Assembly: GCA_023436715.1 (NCBI GenBank)
Contig: JAEZIJ010000079.1
Location: 1-20,351, forward strand
Source of the DNA: Acidobacteriota bacterium
GTDB lineage: Bacteria > Acidobacteriota > Terriglobia > Bryobacterales > Bryobacteraceae
Length of the DNA: 20,351 nucleotides
Direction: 5' to 3'
Positions 1 through 6,929 of this stretch are shown here, piece by piece (within the stretch, counting starts at the first letter, position 1; the number at the start of each line of letters is the position of its first letter). The notes beneath the pieces were generated by a model, which saw only the letters and a program-made list of their open reading frames with translations, had not been told where the DNA came from and made no database searches. A program made the translations under genes and the position numbers.

Positions 1-69
1 ACTCCACTATGCCTGTGGAGATGCAGCGTTCGTACAAGCCCCAGGCGTCTTCACAAAGAGAATCCATAG

Positions 70-99
70 CTGAAACATAAAGCATCCTTGATGTTTCAG
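70..99. repeat. Inverted repeat, 9-bp perfect stem
   Basis: CTGAAACAT at 70-78 is the exact reverse complement of ATGTTTCAG at 91-99, with a 12-base loop. It lies about 145 bases past the hemB stop. Neither strand has a T-tract after the stem, so a classical intrinsic terminator is not supported. It could be an mRNA 3' stem or an operator for a gene outside the window. Confidence 0.55.
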
Positions 100-215
100 A
101 AAGGCTTATTTAAGTGGCATTGGGCGGAACCGCCTGCCCCACTTCTTCTTGCAAATATTATCCAGGCGCTCCCGCTATGGCAGGCGCCAGCGTCGGTTGC
201 ACGCCGTTTTCCGAG

Positions 216-235
216 CCGCGACCGCAAGGGAGCGG
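216..235. repeat. Short palindromic element with GNRA loop (REP-like)
   Basis: Read on the plus strand, CCGC pairs with GCGG, two tandem G.A oppositions follow, then CC pairs with GG around a GCAA tetraloop. The element starts 7 bases beyond the hemB stop. From memory, near-identical short elements recur in Bryobacterales genomes, but only one copy is in this window, so repeat status is inference. It could act at the 3' end of the hemB transcript. Confidence 0.4.
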
Positions 236-241
236 ATTGCA

Positions 242-1216
242 CTACCCTTTCAGCAGCGCAGCCGCTTCCTTGGCGAAGTAGGTAATGGTGATCTCGGCCC
301 CGGCGCGCCGGATCGAGGTCAGCGACTCCAGCATCGCGCGCTGGCAATCGATCCAGCCGTTGCGGGCCGCCGCCATGATCATGCTGAACTCGCCGCTCAC
401 CTGGTAAGCCGCGATCGGAACCGTCCAGCGGTCGCGCGCCTGCCGGATGATGTCCAGGTAAGGCATGGCGGGCTTGACCATCACCATGTCCGCCCCCTCC
501 TCGAGGTCCAGTTCGATTTCGCGCAGAGCCTCGCGTCCGTTCGCAGGGTCCATCTGGTAGCTGCGCCGGTCGCCGAACTGGGGCGCAGATTCGGCCGCCT
601 CGCGGAACGGCCCGTAGAACACCGAGGCGAACTTCGCGGCGTAGGACAGGATCGGGGTATTCTCGAACCCGTCCGCGTCGAGCGCCTTGCGGATCGCCGC
701 CACGCGGCCGTCCATCATGTCCGAAGGGGCGACGATGTCGGCTCCGGCGCGCGCGTGCGAAACCGCGCTGCGGGCCAGCCACTCGAGCGTTGCGTCGTTA
801 TCCACCGTGCCGTTGACCACTTTCCCGCAATGCCCGTGGCTGGTGTATTCGCAGTTGCAGACGTCCGTGATGACAGTAAGCGCGGGCGCCTCCGTCTTAA
901 TGGCTTGCACGGCACGCTGCACGATGCCGTCGTCGGCATACGCGCCCGAAGCCGTTTCATCTTTCGATTCCGGGATGCCGAACATCAGCACTCCGCCCAG
1001 CCCCAGGCGCTGAGCTTCGGCCGCCTCGCGCACGATGTTGTCGATCGAAAGCTGCGCGTGCCCCGGCATGGAGGAGATTTCCCTCCGAACGTTGGTCCCC
1101 GGGCAGGCGAACAGAGGCAGGATGAACTGCGACGGCTCCAGCCGGGTTTCGCGAACCAGAGAGCGCAGCGGCTCGGTCGCGCGCAGCCTCCTCATGCGGG
1201 TGATCGGGAAAGCCAT
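242..1216 (-). CDS. hemB: Delta-aminolevulinic acid dehydratase (porphobilinogen synthase), zinc type
   Basis: This cytoplasmic enzyme condenses two 5-aminolevulinate molecules into porphobilinogen, the first common step of tetrapyrrole (heme, corrin) synthesis. The 324-residue product has the usual family length. Both Schiff-base lysines are visible: Lys195 in SYAAKFASVFYGPFR and Lys248 in MVKPAMPYLD. The metal site is the cysteine-rich zinc form, DVCNCEYTSHGHCG, with Cys120, Cys122 and Cys130, rather than the aspartate-rich magnesium form. The ATG at 1216 is one base away from the stop of the upstream membrane-protein gene (TGATATG), so the two are probably co-transcribed and translationally coupled. 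No strong Shine-Dalgarno is seen, which fits coupling. No other heme genes are in the window. Confidence 0.97.
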   Translation of the reverse strand: MAFPITRMRRLRATEPLRSLVRETRLEPSQFILPLFACPGTNVRREISSMPGHAQLSIDNIVREAAEAQRLGLGGVLMFGIPESKDETASGAYADDGIVQRAVQAIKTEAPALTVITDVCNCEYTSHGHCGKVVNGTVDNDATLEWLARSAVSHARAGADIVAPSDMMDGRVAAIRKALDADGFENTPILSYAAKFASVFYGPFREAAESAPQFGDRRSYQMDPANGREALREIELDLEEGADMVMVKPAMPYLDIIRQARDRWTVPIAAYQVSGEFSMIMAAARNGWIDCQRAMLESLTSIRRAGAEITITYFAKEAAALLKG

Positions 1217-1217
1217 A

Positions 1218-2375
1218 TCAGCTCGATTTTACCGCCATAAGGGTCTGAGTCAGCATTTGCAGCGCAATTCTCGGCAACACCATGCCCATCGGCACAAACT
1301 GCCACCAGGCGCGGCGTGCGATCCCGCTCATCGCGAGCATCACAAGCAGCGGCGAGAGCGTCCGGCCGAACGCGTAGGTCTCCGCCCAAATGTCGGGCTT
1401 GGCCAGAAACGCCAGAAAGGCGGCAAATACGACGGCAGTCATTTCGACGGGCGAAACCTTTCCGGCTCGACGGGCGAGGAGCGTGACCGCGAAGCCGGCC
1501 GCCGCCCAAATCCCGAGCACGGCGAGGTAATCGGTCGCGGCGGCTACGGCCAGCCATCGGCCCGTAACTGCGTACTGGAGAGGGTGGAAGGTGCGGGCGA
1601 GCAGGCCGCTCAGGGGCACCCAGGAGGACCACGACGTCTGATCCCAACCCGTGCGCAGAGCCAGGAACGCGAGCCAGCCCGCGTACGAAACAAGCGCGGT
1701 CGAGAACACCGCCGCGCGCTTCCAATCCTTTCGCACGATCAGCCACATGCACCAGGCGAACACCAGCAGCAGGCCCGTTTCGCGTGCGAATGGCGCCAGA
1801 ACGAGCACCGGATACAGCTTCCAGGACGGCTCCGCCTCGGCGTAAAGCGCAAACCCAACGCACAGCGCGGCCAGGGCTACATCGATGGTCATCCGGTCAA
1901 TGGAGACCACCACCGCGGGCACGAGCGCGAAAGCCACACCCCAGGCCGGGTTCCGGCCGTAGGAGCGGCAATACCGGCTGAGCCAGTATGCGCCAAGGAA
2001 CACAAACGCCAGCACTACGGCAAAAAAAGCGGGATCTACCCATTCGCTCCGGCCGGCCGCCACCAGCCAGGACAGCGCGGGAACCAGGATGCGACGCCAG
2101 CGCAGACGCGGGTTGTCCACGTACTCGGCCATCCCGGAGCTCAGGACCGGATCGTGAGCAATGTAATGGTAGTACTGGCCGTCATAGCCGGCGCTGGCCG
2201 GTACCCTGTAGATGCCCTCGGCCGCGAGTGACGGCGGCGTGCGGCCGTACTCGCCGGTGTAGAACAGCGCCGTCCAGTTTCCGCCATGGTTCCGCGCGAC
2301 GGTGACACCCTGCCAGCCGAAGACCACGGCCGCGCAAAGCAACGCGTAAGCCAAACTCACCCGGTGAGCACGCAC
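1218..2375 (-). CDS. Polytopic membrane protein, GT-C/mannosyltransferase-like
   Basis: About 385 residues with roughly nine to ten hydrophobic segments (around 7-26, 96-108, 116-135, 145-180, 187-213, 222-242, 272-300, 311-326, 338-355 and 359-375), so an integral inner-membrane protein. The first long extracytoplasmic loop holds GYDGQYYHYIAHDP (residues 63-76), and ARET occurs at 197-200. I associate this arrangement with uncharacterised acidobacterial membrane proteins resembling GT-C glycosyltransferases that use lipid-linked sugars; substrate and activity are unknown. The frame is open far upstream, but that part lies antisense to the glycosidase gene, so a GTG at 2375 is preferred. GTG at 2360 is an alternative, and neither has a good Shine-Dalgarno. 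TATCCT at 2387-2382 on this strand may be a -10 element. The gene abuts hemB. Confidence 0.75.
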   Translation of the reverse strand: MRAHRVSLAYALLCAAVVFGWQGVTVARNHGGNWTALFYTGEYGRTPPSLAAEGIYRVPASAGYDGQYYHYIAHDPVLSSGMAEYVDNPRLRWRRILVPALSWLVAAGRSEWVDPAFFAVVLAFVFLGAYWLSRYCRSYGRNPAWGVAFALVPAVVVSIDRMTIDVALAALCVGFALYAEAEPSWKLYPVLVLAPFARETGLLLVFAWCMWLIVRKDWKRAAVFSTALVSYAGWLAFLALRTGWDQTSWSSWVPLSGLLARTFHPLQYAVTGRWLAVAAATDYLAVLGIWAAAGFAVTLLARRAGKVSPVEMTAVVFAAFLAFLAKPDIWAETYAFGRTLSPLLVMLAMSGIARRAWWQFVPMGMVLPRIALQMLTQTLMAVKSS

Positions 2376-2392
2376 GCCGCAAGGATACCAGA

Positions 2393-2421
2393 TTGACGCG
2401 TCCTCACCCCTCTGTTTCAAT
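2393..2421 (+). promoter_or_regulatory. Putative sigma70 promoter for the secreted glycosidase gene
   Basis: TTGACG (2393-2398) and TTCAAT (2416-2421) are separated by 17 bases in the short divergent gap. They match the consensus at 5/6 and 4/6 positions. Transcription would start near 2428, ahead of the G-rich stretch GGGGGT (about 2430-2435) and the ATG at 2446. This is pattern matching only. Confidence 0.35.
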
Positions 2422-2445
2422 AGAGCGCTGGGGGTACTTGCCTTG

Positions 2446-4074
2446 ATGACGAGCAAGACCATGCTTCTCGCATCCGGATTGCTGCTGGCCGGAACTGCCG
2501 CAATGGCACAGGCGCCGGTGAAGATCGCGGTAACGTCCGAGGTGGTTCGGGAAAACTTCCGTGGTGTGGGATTCCACGGCGAGTTGTTCCTGGAGTCCTC
2601 TACACCCGAGTATTGGGACCAGGTTATCGCCAAACGCTGGCGTGAACTCAATCCGGCCTTCGCGCGTATGTTCCACGGTTGGGCGCGAGGTAGCCGCGGA
2701 GTGCGCGACCCGCGTGCGCTGGATTTGCTGGCGCGCGAAATCGTCTTCATGAAAGAAAGCGCCGGCACGGAGGTATATCTCACCACGAACGGCCTCAAGG
2801 ACGTCCCGGCGGGCGAGGAGCGGGCGGCCTACGCGCGCGCGGTCGCCGGCGAGATCGAATACATCCTGGGAAAAGGCGGCACGAATCTCAAGTTCTACGG
2901 GTCCAACAACGAGCTCACCCTTCGAACGTGGGGCGACCTGAACCGTGACTTGCCGACTTACCGCGACTACCACAAGCACCTCTACGCCGAGTTCCGCAAG
3001 CGCAACCTGCCCGTGAAGTTGCTTGCCACCGATGCCTCGCCGGTGAGCTATTGGAACTCGCTCCAGTGGGCGGCGGACAACATGGACGACATCACGGACG
3101 TTTATGGCGGCCATCACTATGCCACGCGGCAACCGGCCGACGACCTGGAGTTCTACTCCTGGTTCCTGGAGCGGTGCACATGGGCCGTGGGACTGGCAAA
3201 GTCCAGGCAGAAGGACTTCATTCTCGGCGAGTTCGGCCCCGGACAGTACCAGGAAAACCGATGGGGAAAGCGTTGGGACACGCCTGAGGCCTTCGGCACG
3301 CCCATGGAGGCGCAAGCCGGCCTGCAAACCGCGGAAGCCGCGATGGCGGCGGTCAACTCCGGCGCGTACGCCATGGGATATTGGACCTTCACCGATTATC
3401 CGGACCGGCCCGGCCAGGGAATCAATCAGTGGGGCCTTTTCAAGTCCATGGCGGCCGGCGCGGTCACGCGTGCTCCTTACTATTGCTATGGACTGTTGAC
3501 GAAGTTCTTCCGCGGCCCGGCGCGAGTCTACCGTGTCACAACGGATGCCGGAAAGGTCCACGCCGCGGCGATACAGCGCGATTCTGACCGGGCATGGACC
3601 ATCGCCGTCATCAACCGGGAGACGCACCCCGTTCCGGTGATGATGACGCTCGCCACCAGCCCCGGGAAGCCTTTCCGCAAGTACCTGTACGACACGGCGC
3701 GCGTGCCTGTCACCGAGGACGGCGATCTTCAGGAACCCTCGGGCAAACTGGAGGCATCCAACCGGGAGCTCAATGACACCGTTCCGGCCAACAGCATGGC
3801 GCTCTACACCGCGGCGTACGACGACGACCCGCCGGCACCCGTTCAGGACCTCGAAGTAACGGCGGTCGATAAATCGTTCGTACCTCGCGACGCGAAGCGC
3901 CTCACCTGGAAAGCGAACACCGAGCCGGATTTCTGCTATTACCGCGTCTACCACAACAACGTGCGCGTCGGCTCGACCGTATCCACGGAGTACATCGTGG
4001 CGGGGCCTGAGCGCTGGCGGTCCGGGCCGTACACTGTGGTAGCCGTGGACACTTCGGGGAACGCCAGCCGCTAA
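2446..4074 (+). CDS. Secreted glycoside hydrolase, clan GH-A type, with C-terminal fibronectin III-like domain
   Basis: 542 residues. An N-terminal signal peptide with likely cleavage after AMAQA (about residue 23) indicates export. The body looks like a clan GH-A TIM-barrel retaining glycosidase. The acid/base is the Glu of YGSNNEL (Glu156, preceded by Asn as usual in this clan), and the likely nucleophile is the Glu of ILGEFGPG (Glu262). YWTFTDYPD and the aromatic residues that follow would line the cleft. A beta-sandwich region (about 350-460) precedes a fibronectin III-like module (about 462-542). I cannot assign a GH family; GH39-, GH30- or GH5-like are candidates, so the substrate is unknown. 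A TTG at 2443 is directly adjacent, but the ATG at 2446 is preferred. The gene is transcribed divergently from the GT-C-like membrane protein. Confidence 0.75.
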   Translation: MTSKTMLLASGLLLAGTAAMAQAPVKIAVTSEVVRENFRGVGFHGELFLESSTPEYWDQVIAKRWRELNPAFARMFHGWARGSRGVRDPRALDLLAREIVFMKESAGTEVYLTTNGLKDVPAGEERAAYARAVAGEIEYILGKGGTNLKFYGSNNELTLRTWGDLNRDLPTYRDYHKHLYAEFRKRNLPVKLLATDASPVSYWNSLQWAADNMDDITDVYGGHHYATRQPADDLEFYSWFLERCTWAVGLAKSRQKDFILGEFGPGQYQENRWGKRWDTPEAFGTPMEAQAGLQTAEAAMAAVNSGAYAMGYWTFTDYPDRPGQGINQWGLFKSMAAGAVTRAPYYCYGLLTKFFRGPARVYRVTTDAGKVHAAAIQRDSDRAWTIAVINRETHPVPVMMTLATSPGKPFRKYLYDTARVPVTEDGDLQEPSGKLEASNRELNDTVPANSMALYTAAYDDDPPAPVQDLEVTAVDKSFVPRDAKRLTWKANTEPDFCYYRVYHNNVRVGSTVSTEYIVAGPERWRSGPYTVVAVDTSGNASR

Positions 4075-4118
4075 GGCGGCGGTCGGCTTTGACCCGGGCC
4101 AGCGCACACGCTGACAGC

Positions 4119-5123
4119 ATGCATAGACCAACCTTGCTCCGGTTTCTGCTGGCCAGCGGGCTGCTCGCGACCGCGGCGTTTTCCTTGCTGGACGTTGCGC
4201 CGCCCGTCATGTTGCGAATCGTCCTCGTTGGGGACATCATGCTCTCGCGCGGGGTCGCGGCGCGGATGGCGGAGGCTCGGGATCCGCTGCTGCCGTTTGC
4301 GGGCATATCGGCGTTACTCGATTCGTCCGACCTCAACTTCGGCAACCTGGAATCGCCGTTTGCACCGGACCGCCCGGAGGGCACGACTGGCGGCCGTTCC
4401 TTGTTTTTCGCCGCGCCGCACGCGGCCGTCCGGGGCCTTAAGCGCTACCGGTTTCGAGTCGTGAGCATGGCGAACAACCACGCATTCGACCAGGACGGGG
4501 AGGGCCTGGAGGCGACAATCCGGCACCTCTCCGATAGCGGCATCAAGCCGGTCGGGGTGGGAAGCAACCTGGACGAGGCCTGGCGATCTGAAATCGTCGA
4601 AGCCAAAGGCAGGCGGGTCGGGTTTCTCGCGGCCTCGTACGCCTCGATCAACGATGGCGGCAAACAGGTTTACGAAGAGGTTGCGCGGATTGAAAATACG
4701 GCGCGGTTGAAGGCCGGCATCCGCGAATTGAAGAAGCGGGCGGATATCATCATCGTCTCCATGCACGCCGGCACGGAGTACACGGCCGAGCCCGACGCGG
4801 CACAGGTTGCGTTCGCACATGCCGCAATCGACGCCGGCGCCGACGTTGTCGTAGGATCGCATCCCCACTGGGTTCAGCCGGTCGAGCGGTATGGCCGCGG
4901 TCTGATTTTCTATTCGCTCGGCAACTTCGTTTTCGACCTGGACGGGGTGGCGGAGCAGGGGCTCGCGGTCAAGCTGTTCATTGATCCTCGTGGACTTGCG
5001 CTCGCGGAACTCTGTCCCGTGCGTATCGAGATGCAATGCTGCCCGCGTCCGGCCAATTCTGCCGAATCGCGCGAGATTCTGAAGCGCATGCGGGCGAAAT
5101 CGACTCTTTTCCGGATGCGATAG
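4119..5123 (+). CDS. CapA family protein (poly-gamma-glutamate capsule / metallophosphatase-like)
   Basis: 334 residues from the ATG at 4119. Family motifs appear in order: VLVGDIMLSRGV (Asp39), LNFGNLESPF (Asn76, Glu78), VSMANNHAFDQ (Asn119, Asn120, His121), VSMHAGTEYT (His216) and VVVGSHPHWVQP (His248, His250), then IFYSLGNFVFD. This is the calcineurin-like metal-binding set of the PGA_cap family, whose CapA member is needed for poly-gamma-glutamate capsule production. Many homologues lie outside capsule operons and have unknown roles, and no capB/capC genes are here. Residues 7-23 are hydrophobic and may be a signal peptide or anchor. A TTG at 4089 would add ten residues and has GGCGG just upstream, so the start is uncertain. 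The gene is 44 bases downstream of the glycosidase and may be co-transcribed. Confidence 0.82.
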   Translation: MHRPTLLRFLLASGLLATAAFSLLDVAPPVMLRIVLVGDIMLSRGVAARMAEARDPLLPFAGISALLDSSDLNFGNLESPFAPDRPEGTTGGRSLFFAAPHAAVRGLKRYRFRVVSMANNHAFDQDGEGLEATIRHLSDSGIKPVGVGSNLDEAWRSEIVEAKGRRVGFLAASYASINDGGKQVYEEVARIENTARLKAGIRELKKRADIIIVSMHAGTEYTAEPDAAQVAFAHAAIDAGADVVVGSHPHWVQPVERYGRGLIFYSLGNFVFDLDGVAEQGLAVKLFIDPRGLALAELCPVRIEMQCCPRPANSAESREILKRMRAKSTLFRMR

Positions 5124-5133
5124 CCGTGACGGG

Positions 5134-5139
5134 TACAAT
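5134..5139 (+). promoter_or_regulatory. Putative -10 element placing the acylphosphatase start at or near +1
   Basis: TACAAT lies 7 bases upstream of the ATG at 5147, so a start site 7-8 bases downstream would fall on the start codon. No Shine-Dalgarno precedes the ATG, and no convincing -35 is seen at 16-18 bp spacing. This could be a leaderless transcript heading the apt-ispE-prs block. Confidence 0.35.
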
Positions 5140-5146
5140 ATGTCTT

Positions 5147-5446
5147 ATGGCCCGTTCGAAGAAGTCGCCAGCCTCATCTGCACGCCGGTTCTACATTGAG
5201 GGACGGGTCCAGGGCGTCGGATACCGCTACTTTGCCGAGCGCGTGGCTAACGAGCTGAGCCTGACGGGCTATACGCGCAACCTGTCGGACGGCCGCGTCG
5301 AGGTATATGCGGCCGGTCCCGCCGGCAAGCTGTCCGAACTGGCCGGGCGCCTGCGCATGGGGCCGCGTATGGCGGACGTTCGCGGGGTTGAAGAAGTCGA
5401 AGCCCCAGTGTTAGATTACAGTGATTTCCGAATCGAGTACTTCTGA
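5147..5446 (+). CDS. acyP: Acylphosphatase
   Basis: This small cytoplasmic enzyme hydrolyses the carboxyl-phosphate bond of acylphosphates such as acetyl phosphate or 1,3-bisphosphoglycerate. The 99-residue product has the signature GRVQGVGYRYF with the phosphate-binding Arg27, and GYTRNLSDGRVEV with the catalytic Asn45, in the ferredoxin-like acylphosphatase fold. An N-terminal stretch of about 12 Lys/Ser/Ala-rich residues is longer than in minimal members. The ATG at 5147 is the only well-placed start. It has no Shine-Dalgarno and a TACAAT just upstream. The TGA stop shares its last base with the apt ATG (TGATG), so translational coupling to apt is likely. Confidence 0.93.
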   Translation: MARSKKSPASSARRFYIEGRVQGVGYRYFAERVANELSLTGYTRNLSDGRVEVYAAGPAGKLSELAGRLRMGPRMADVRGVEEVEAPVLDYSDFRIEYF

Positions 5447-5985
5447 TGAGCGACCTCCTTGTTCTTCCTGACCTTAAGAAACTGATCCGCGAAGTGCCCG
5501 ACTTTCCCAAGCCCGGCATTCTCTTCTACGACATTACAACCCTGCTGAAAGACAAAACGGGGCTGAAGGCCGTAATCGACGCTCTCAGCGAGCACTATCG
5601 TCACGCCGGAATCGACGTGGTGCTCGGCATCGAGGCCCGCGGCTTTATCTTCGGACCGGCGCTCGCCTACGCCCTCGGAACGGGGTTCGTCCCGGTCCGG
5701 AAGCCCAAGAAGCTGCCGGCCGAGATCGTGAGCGTCGAGTACCAGCTCGAGTACGGCTTCGACAGCCTGGAGATTCATAAGGACGCGATCGAGAGCGGCC
5801 AGAATGTGCTGATCGTGGACGATGTGCTGGCGACCGGCGGCACGGCCTGTGCAGTGGCGAAACTGGTGGAAAAACTGGGCGGCCATGTGGCCGGCCTGGG
5901 TTTCGTGCTCGAACTGCTGTTCCTGGGCGGCCGCGGGAAGCTTGAGGGCCACGACGTGTTCTCGCTGCTTCAGTACGAGAAATGA
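5446..5985 (+). CDS. apt: Adenine phosphoribosyltransferase
   Basis: This cytoplasmic purine salvage enzyme makes AMP and pyrophosphate from adenine and PRPP. The 179-residue product has typical length. It carries the PRPP-binding loop VLIVDDVLATGGTA (residues 121-134), the N-terminal PDFPKPGILFYDITTLL typical of APRT, and GIEARGFIFGPALA (about 61-74) for base recognition. The start overlaps the acylphosphatase stop by one base, and the end overlaps ispE by four bases (ATGA). The PRPP synthetase gene one gene downstream supplies its co-substrate, so the operon joins PRPP production and use. Confidence 0.96.
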   Translation: MSDLLVLPDLKKLIREVPDFPKPGILFYDITTLLKDKTGLKAVIDALSEHYRHAGIDVVLGIEARGFIFGPALAYALGTGFVPVRKPKKLPAEIVSVEYQLEYGFDSLEIHKDAIESGQNVLIVDDVLATGGTACAVAKLVEKLGGHVAGLGFVLELLFLGGRGKLEGHDVFSLLQYEK

Positions 5986-6929
5986 GTTCCGAGCCCCGGC
6001 GGGCGCGCCTGAGCGCCCTTGCCAAAATCAACCTCGGCCTGAAGGTACTCAACAAGAGGCCCGACGGCTTTCACGAACTGCGAACGGTCTTCCAGACCGT
6101 GTCGCTGGCCGACACGCTCGACGTGGAGTTCACGCCTGCGCCGGTCACCAGCATCGCTGTCCGCTCGGAGCCCGACATACCGGGAAACCTCGTCGAGCGG
6201 GCGGCAACCCTGGCATTCGACCTCATGCGAACCACCGGAAAGGTGGAATTCCGGCTGAAGAAGCGGATTCCCATGGGAGGCGGCCTGGGTGGCGGATCGA
6301 GCGATGCGGCGGCGGTCCTGATGGCGTTGCCGGTCCTGGCCGGAAGGCCTCTCGCCTTGCCCGTGCTGCTGGAGGCCGCGGCGTGCCTCGGAAGCGACGT
6401 ACCATTCTTCCTGCTCGGAGGGACAGCCGTCGCGACCGGCCGGGGCACGGAACTCTACCCGCTGCCCGACCGGCCGCCGGAGTCGTGCCTGCTGGTTGCG
6501 CCGGACATCCACGTCTCCACCGCAGAAGCCTACCAGGCGCTCGACCGAACAGCGGATGGATTGACTTCGGCCGCGTGGCAAAATATCATAAGTAGTTTCC
6601 AGTCTTGTGTTTGGGATGGTGGAGCGGCTTCTCCCGGCGAAAACGATTTTGAGTCTGTGGTTTTCCCGAAACACCCACGCCTCGGAATTCTCAAACAGCA
6701 ACTTGAAAGACTGGGCGCGCGTCCTGCCATGCTGAGCGGAAGCGGAGCAGCCCTGTTCGGGCTTTTTCCAAATCCGGGCGAGGCCAGGCGCGCGGCGGCG
6801 AGTTTCACGGACGAGCGGGTGTTCGCCGTTTCTTTGGTGAGTCGCGCGAAGTACCGGGCGCTATGGCGCAGGGTGCTGAGCGGACATCTTGCGGGAAAGA
6901 CATGGCCACCCCAAAGCAGATACGCATGA
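5982..6929 (+). CDS. ispE: 4-diphosphocytidyl-2-C-methyl-D-erythritol kinase
   Basis: This GHMP-family kinase phosphorylates CDP-methylerythritol in the MEP pathway to isopentenyl diphosphate. The 315-residue product has usual length. Features are the N-terminal AKINLGLKVLNKRPDGFHEL (catalytic-site Lys15), the glycine-rich ATP loop PMGGGLGGGSSDAAAVL (97-113), GSDVPFFL with the catalytic Asp139, and a C-terminal MLSGSGAALFGLF typical of GHMP kinases. It overlaps apt by ATGA at its start and prs by ATGA at its end. It implies that this organism uses the MEP rather than the mevalonate route. Confidence 0.96.
   Translation: MSSEPRRARLSALAKINLGLKVLNKRPDGFHELRTVFQTVSLADTLDVEFTPAPVTSIAVRSEPDIPGNLVERAATLAFDLMRTTGKVEFRLKKRIPMGGGLGGGSSDAAAVLMALPVLAGRPLALPVLLEAAACLGSDVPFFLLGGTAVATGRGTELYPLPDRPPESCLLVAPDIHVSTAEAYQALDRTADGLTSAAWQNIISSFQSCVWDGGAASPGENDFESVVFPKHPRLGILKQQLERLGARPAMLSGSGAALFGLFPNPGEARRAAASFTDERVFAVSLVSRAKYRALWRRVLSGHLAGKTWPPQSRYA

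Larger units (their letters stand above)
1..241. other. Left-edge non-coding or unresolved region
   Basis: This stretch lies beyond the hemB stop codon. In the first ~85 bases all three plus-strand frames stay open until stops at 67-78, so a C-terminal end of a plus-strand gene is possible. A short minus-strand frame also opens with an ATG at 67 and runs off the left edge. None is long enough to recognise, so I call no gene. The region also holds a 9-bp inverted repeat (70-78/91-99), a 5-bp stem (165-169/184-188) and a GNRA-loop hairpin (216-235). I see no tRNA and no clear sigma70 promoter. Confidence 0.5.

Noticed and set aside
149..1240. 363-aa plus-strand open frame across hemB
   Set aside because: Antisense to an unmistakable hemB; Arg/His-rich translation without motifs, a common shadow in high-GC DNA.
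2376..2798. N-terminal extension of the minus-strand membrane protein to 526 aa
   Set aside because: The extra 141 residues lie antisense to the glycosidase gene, lack hydrophobic segments and look like shadow translation; GTG at 2375 is preferred.
2404..4131. 575-aa minus-strand frame opposite the glycosidase
   Set aside because: Val/Arg/Gly-rich with no recognisable domain; the plus strand has a signal peptide and GH-A catalytic motifs.
6863..6925. Longer prs start at 6863 (MAQGAERTSCGKD)
   Set aside because: Lies deep inside ispE; family length and the ATGA overlap favour 6926.
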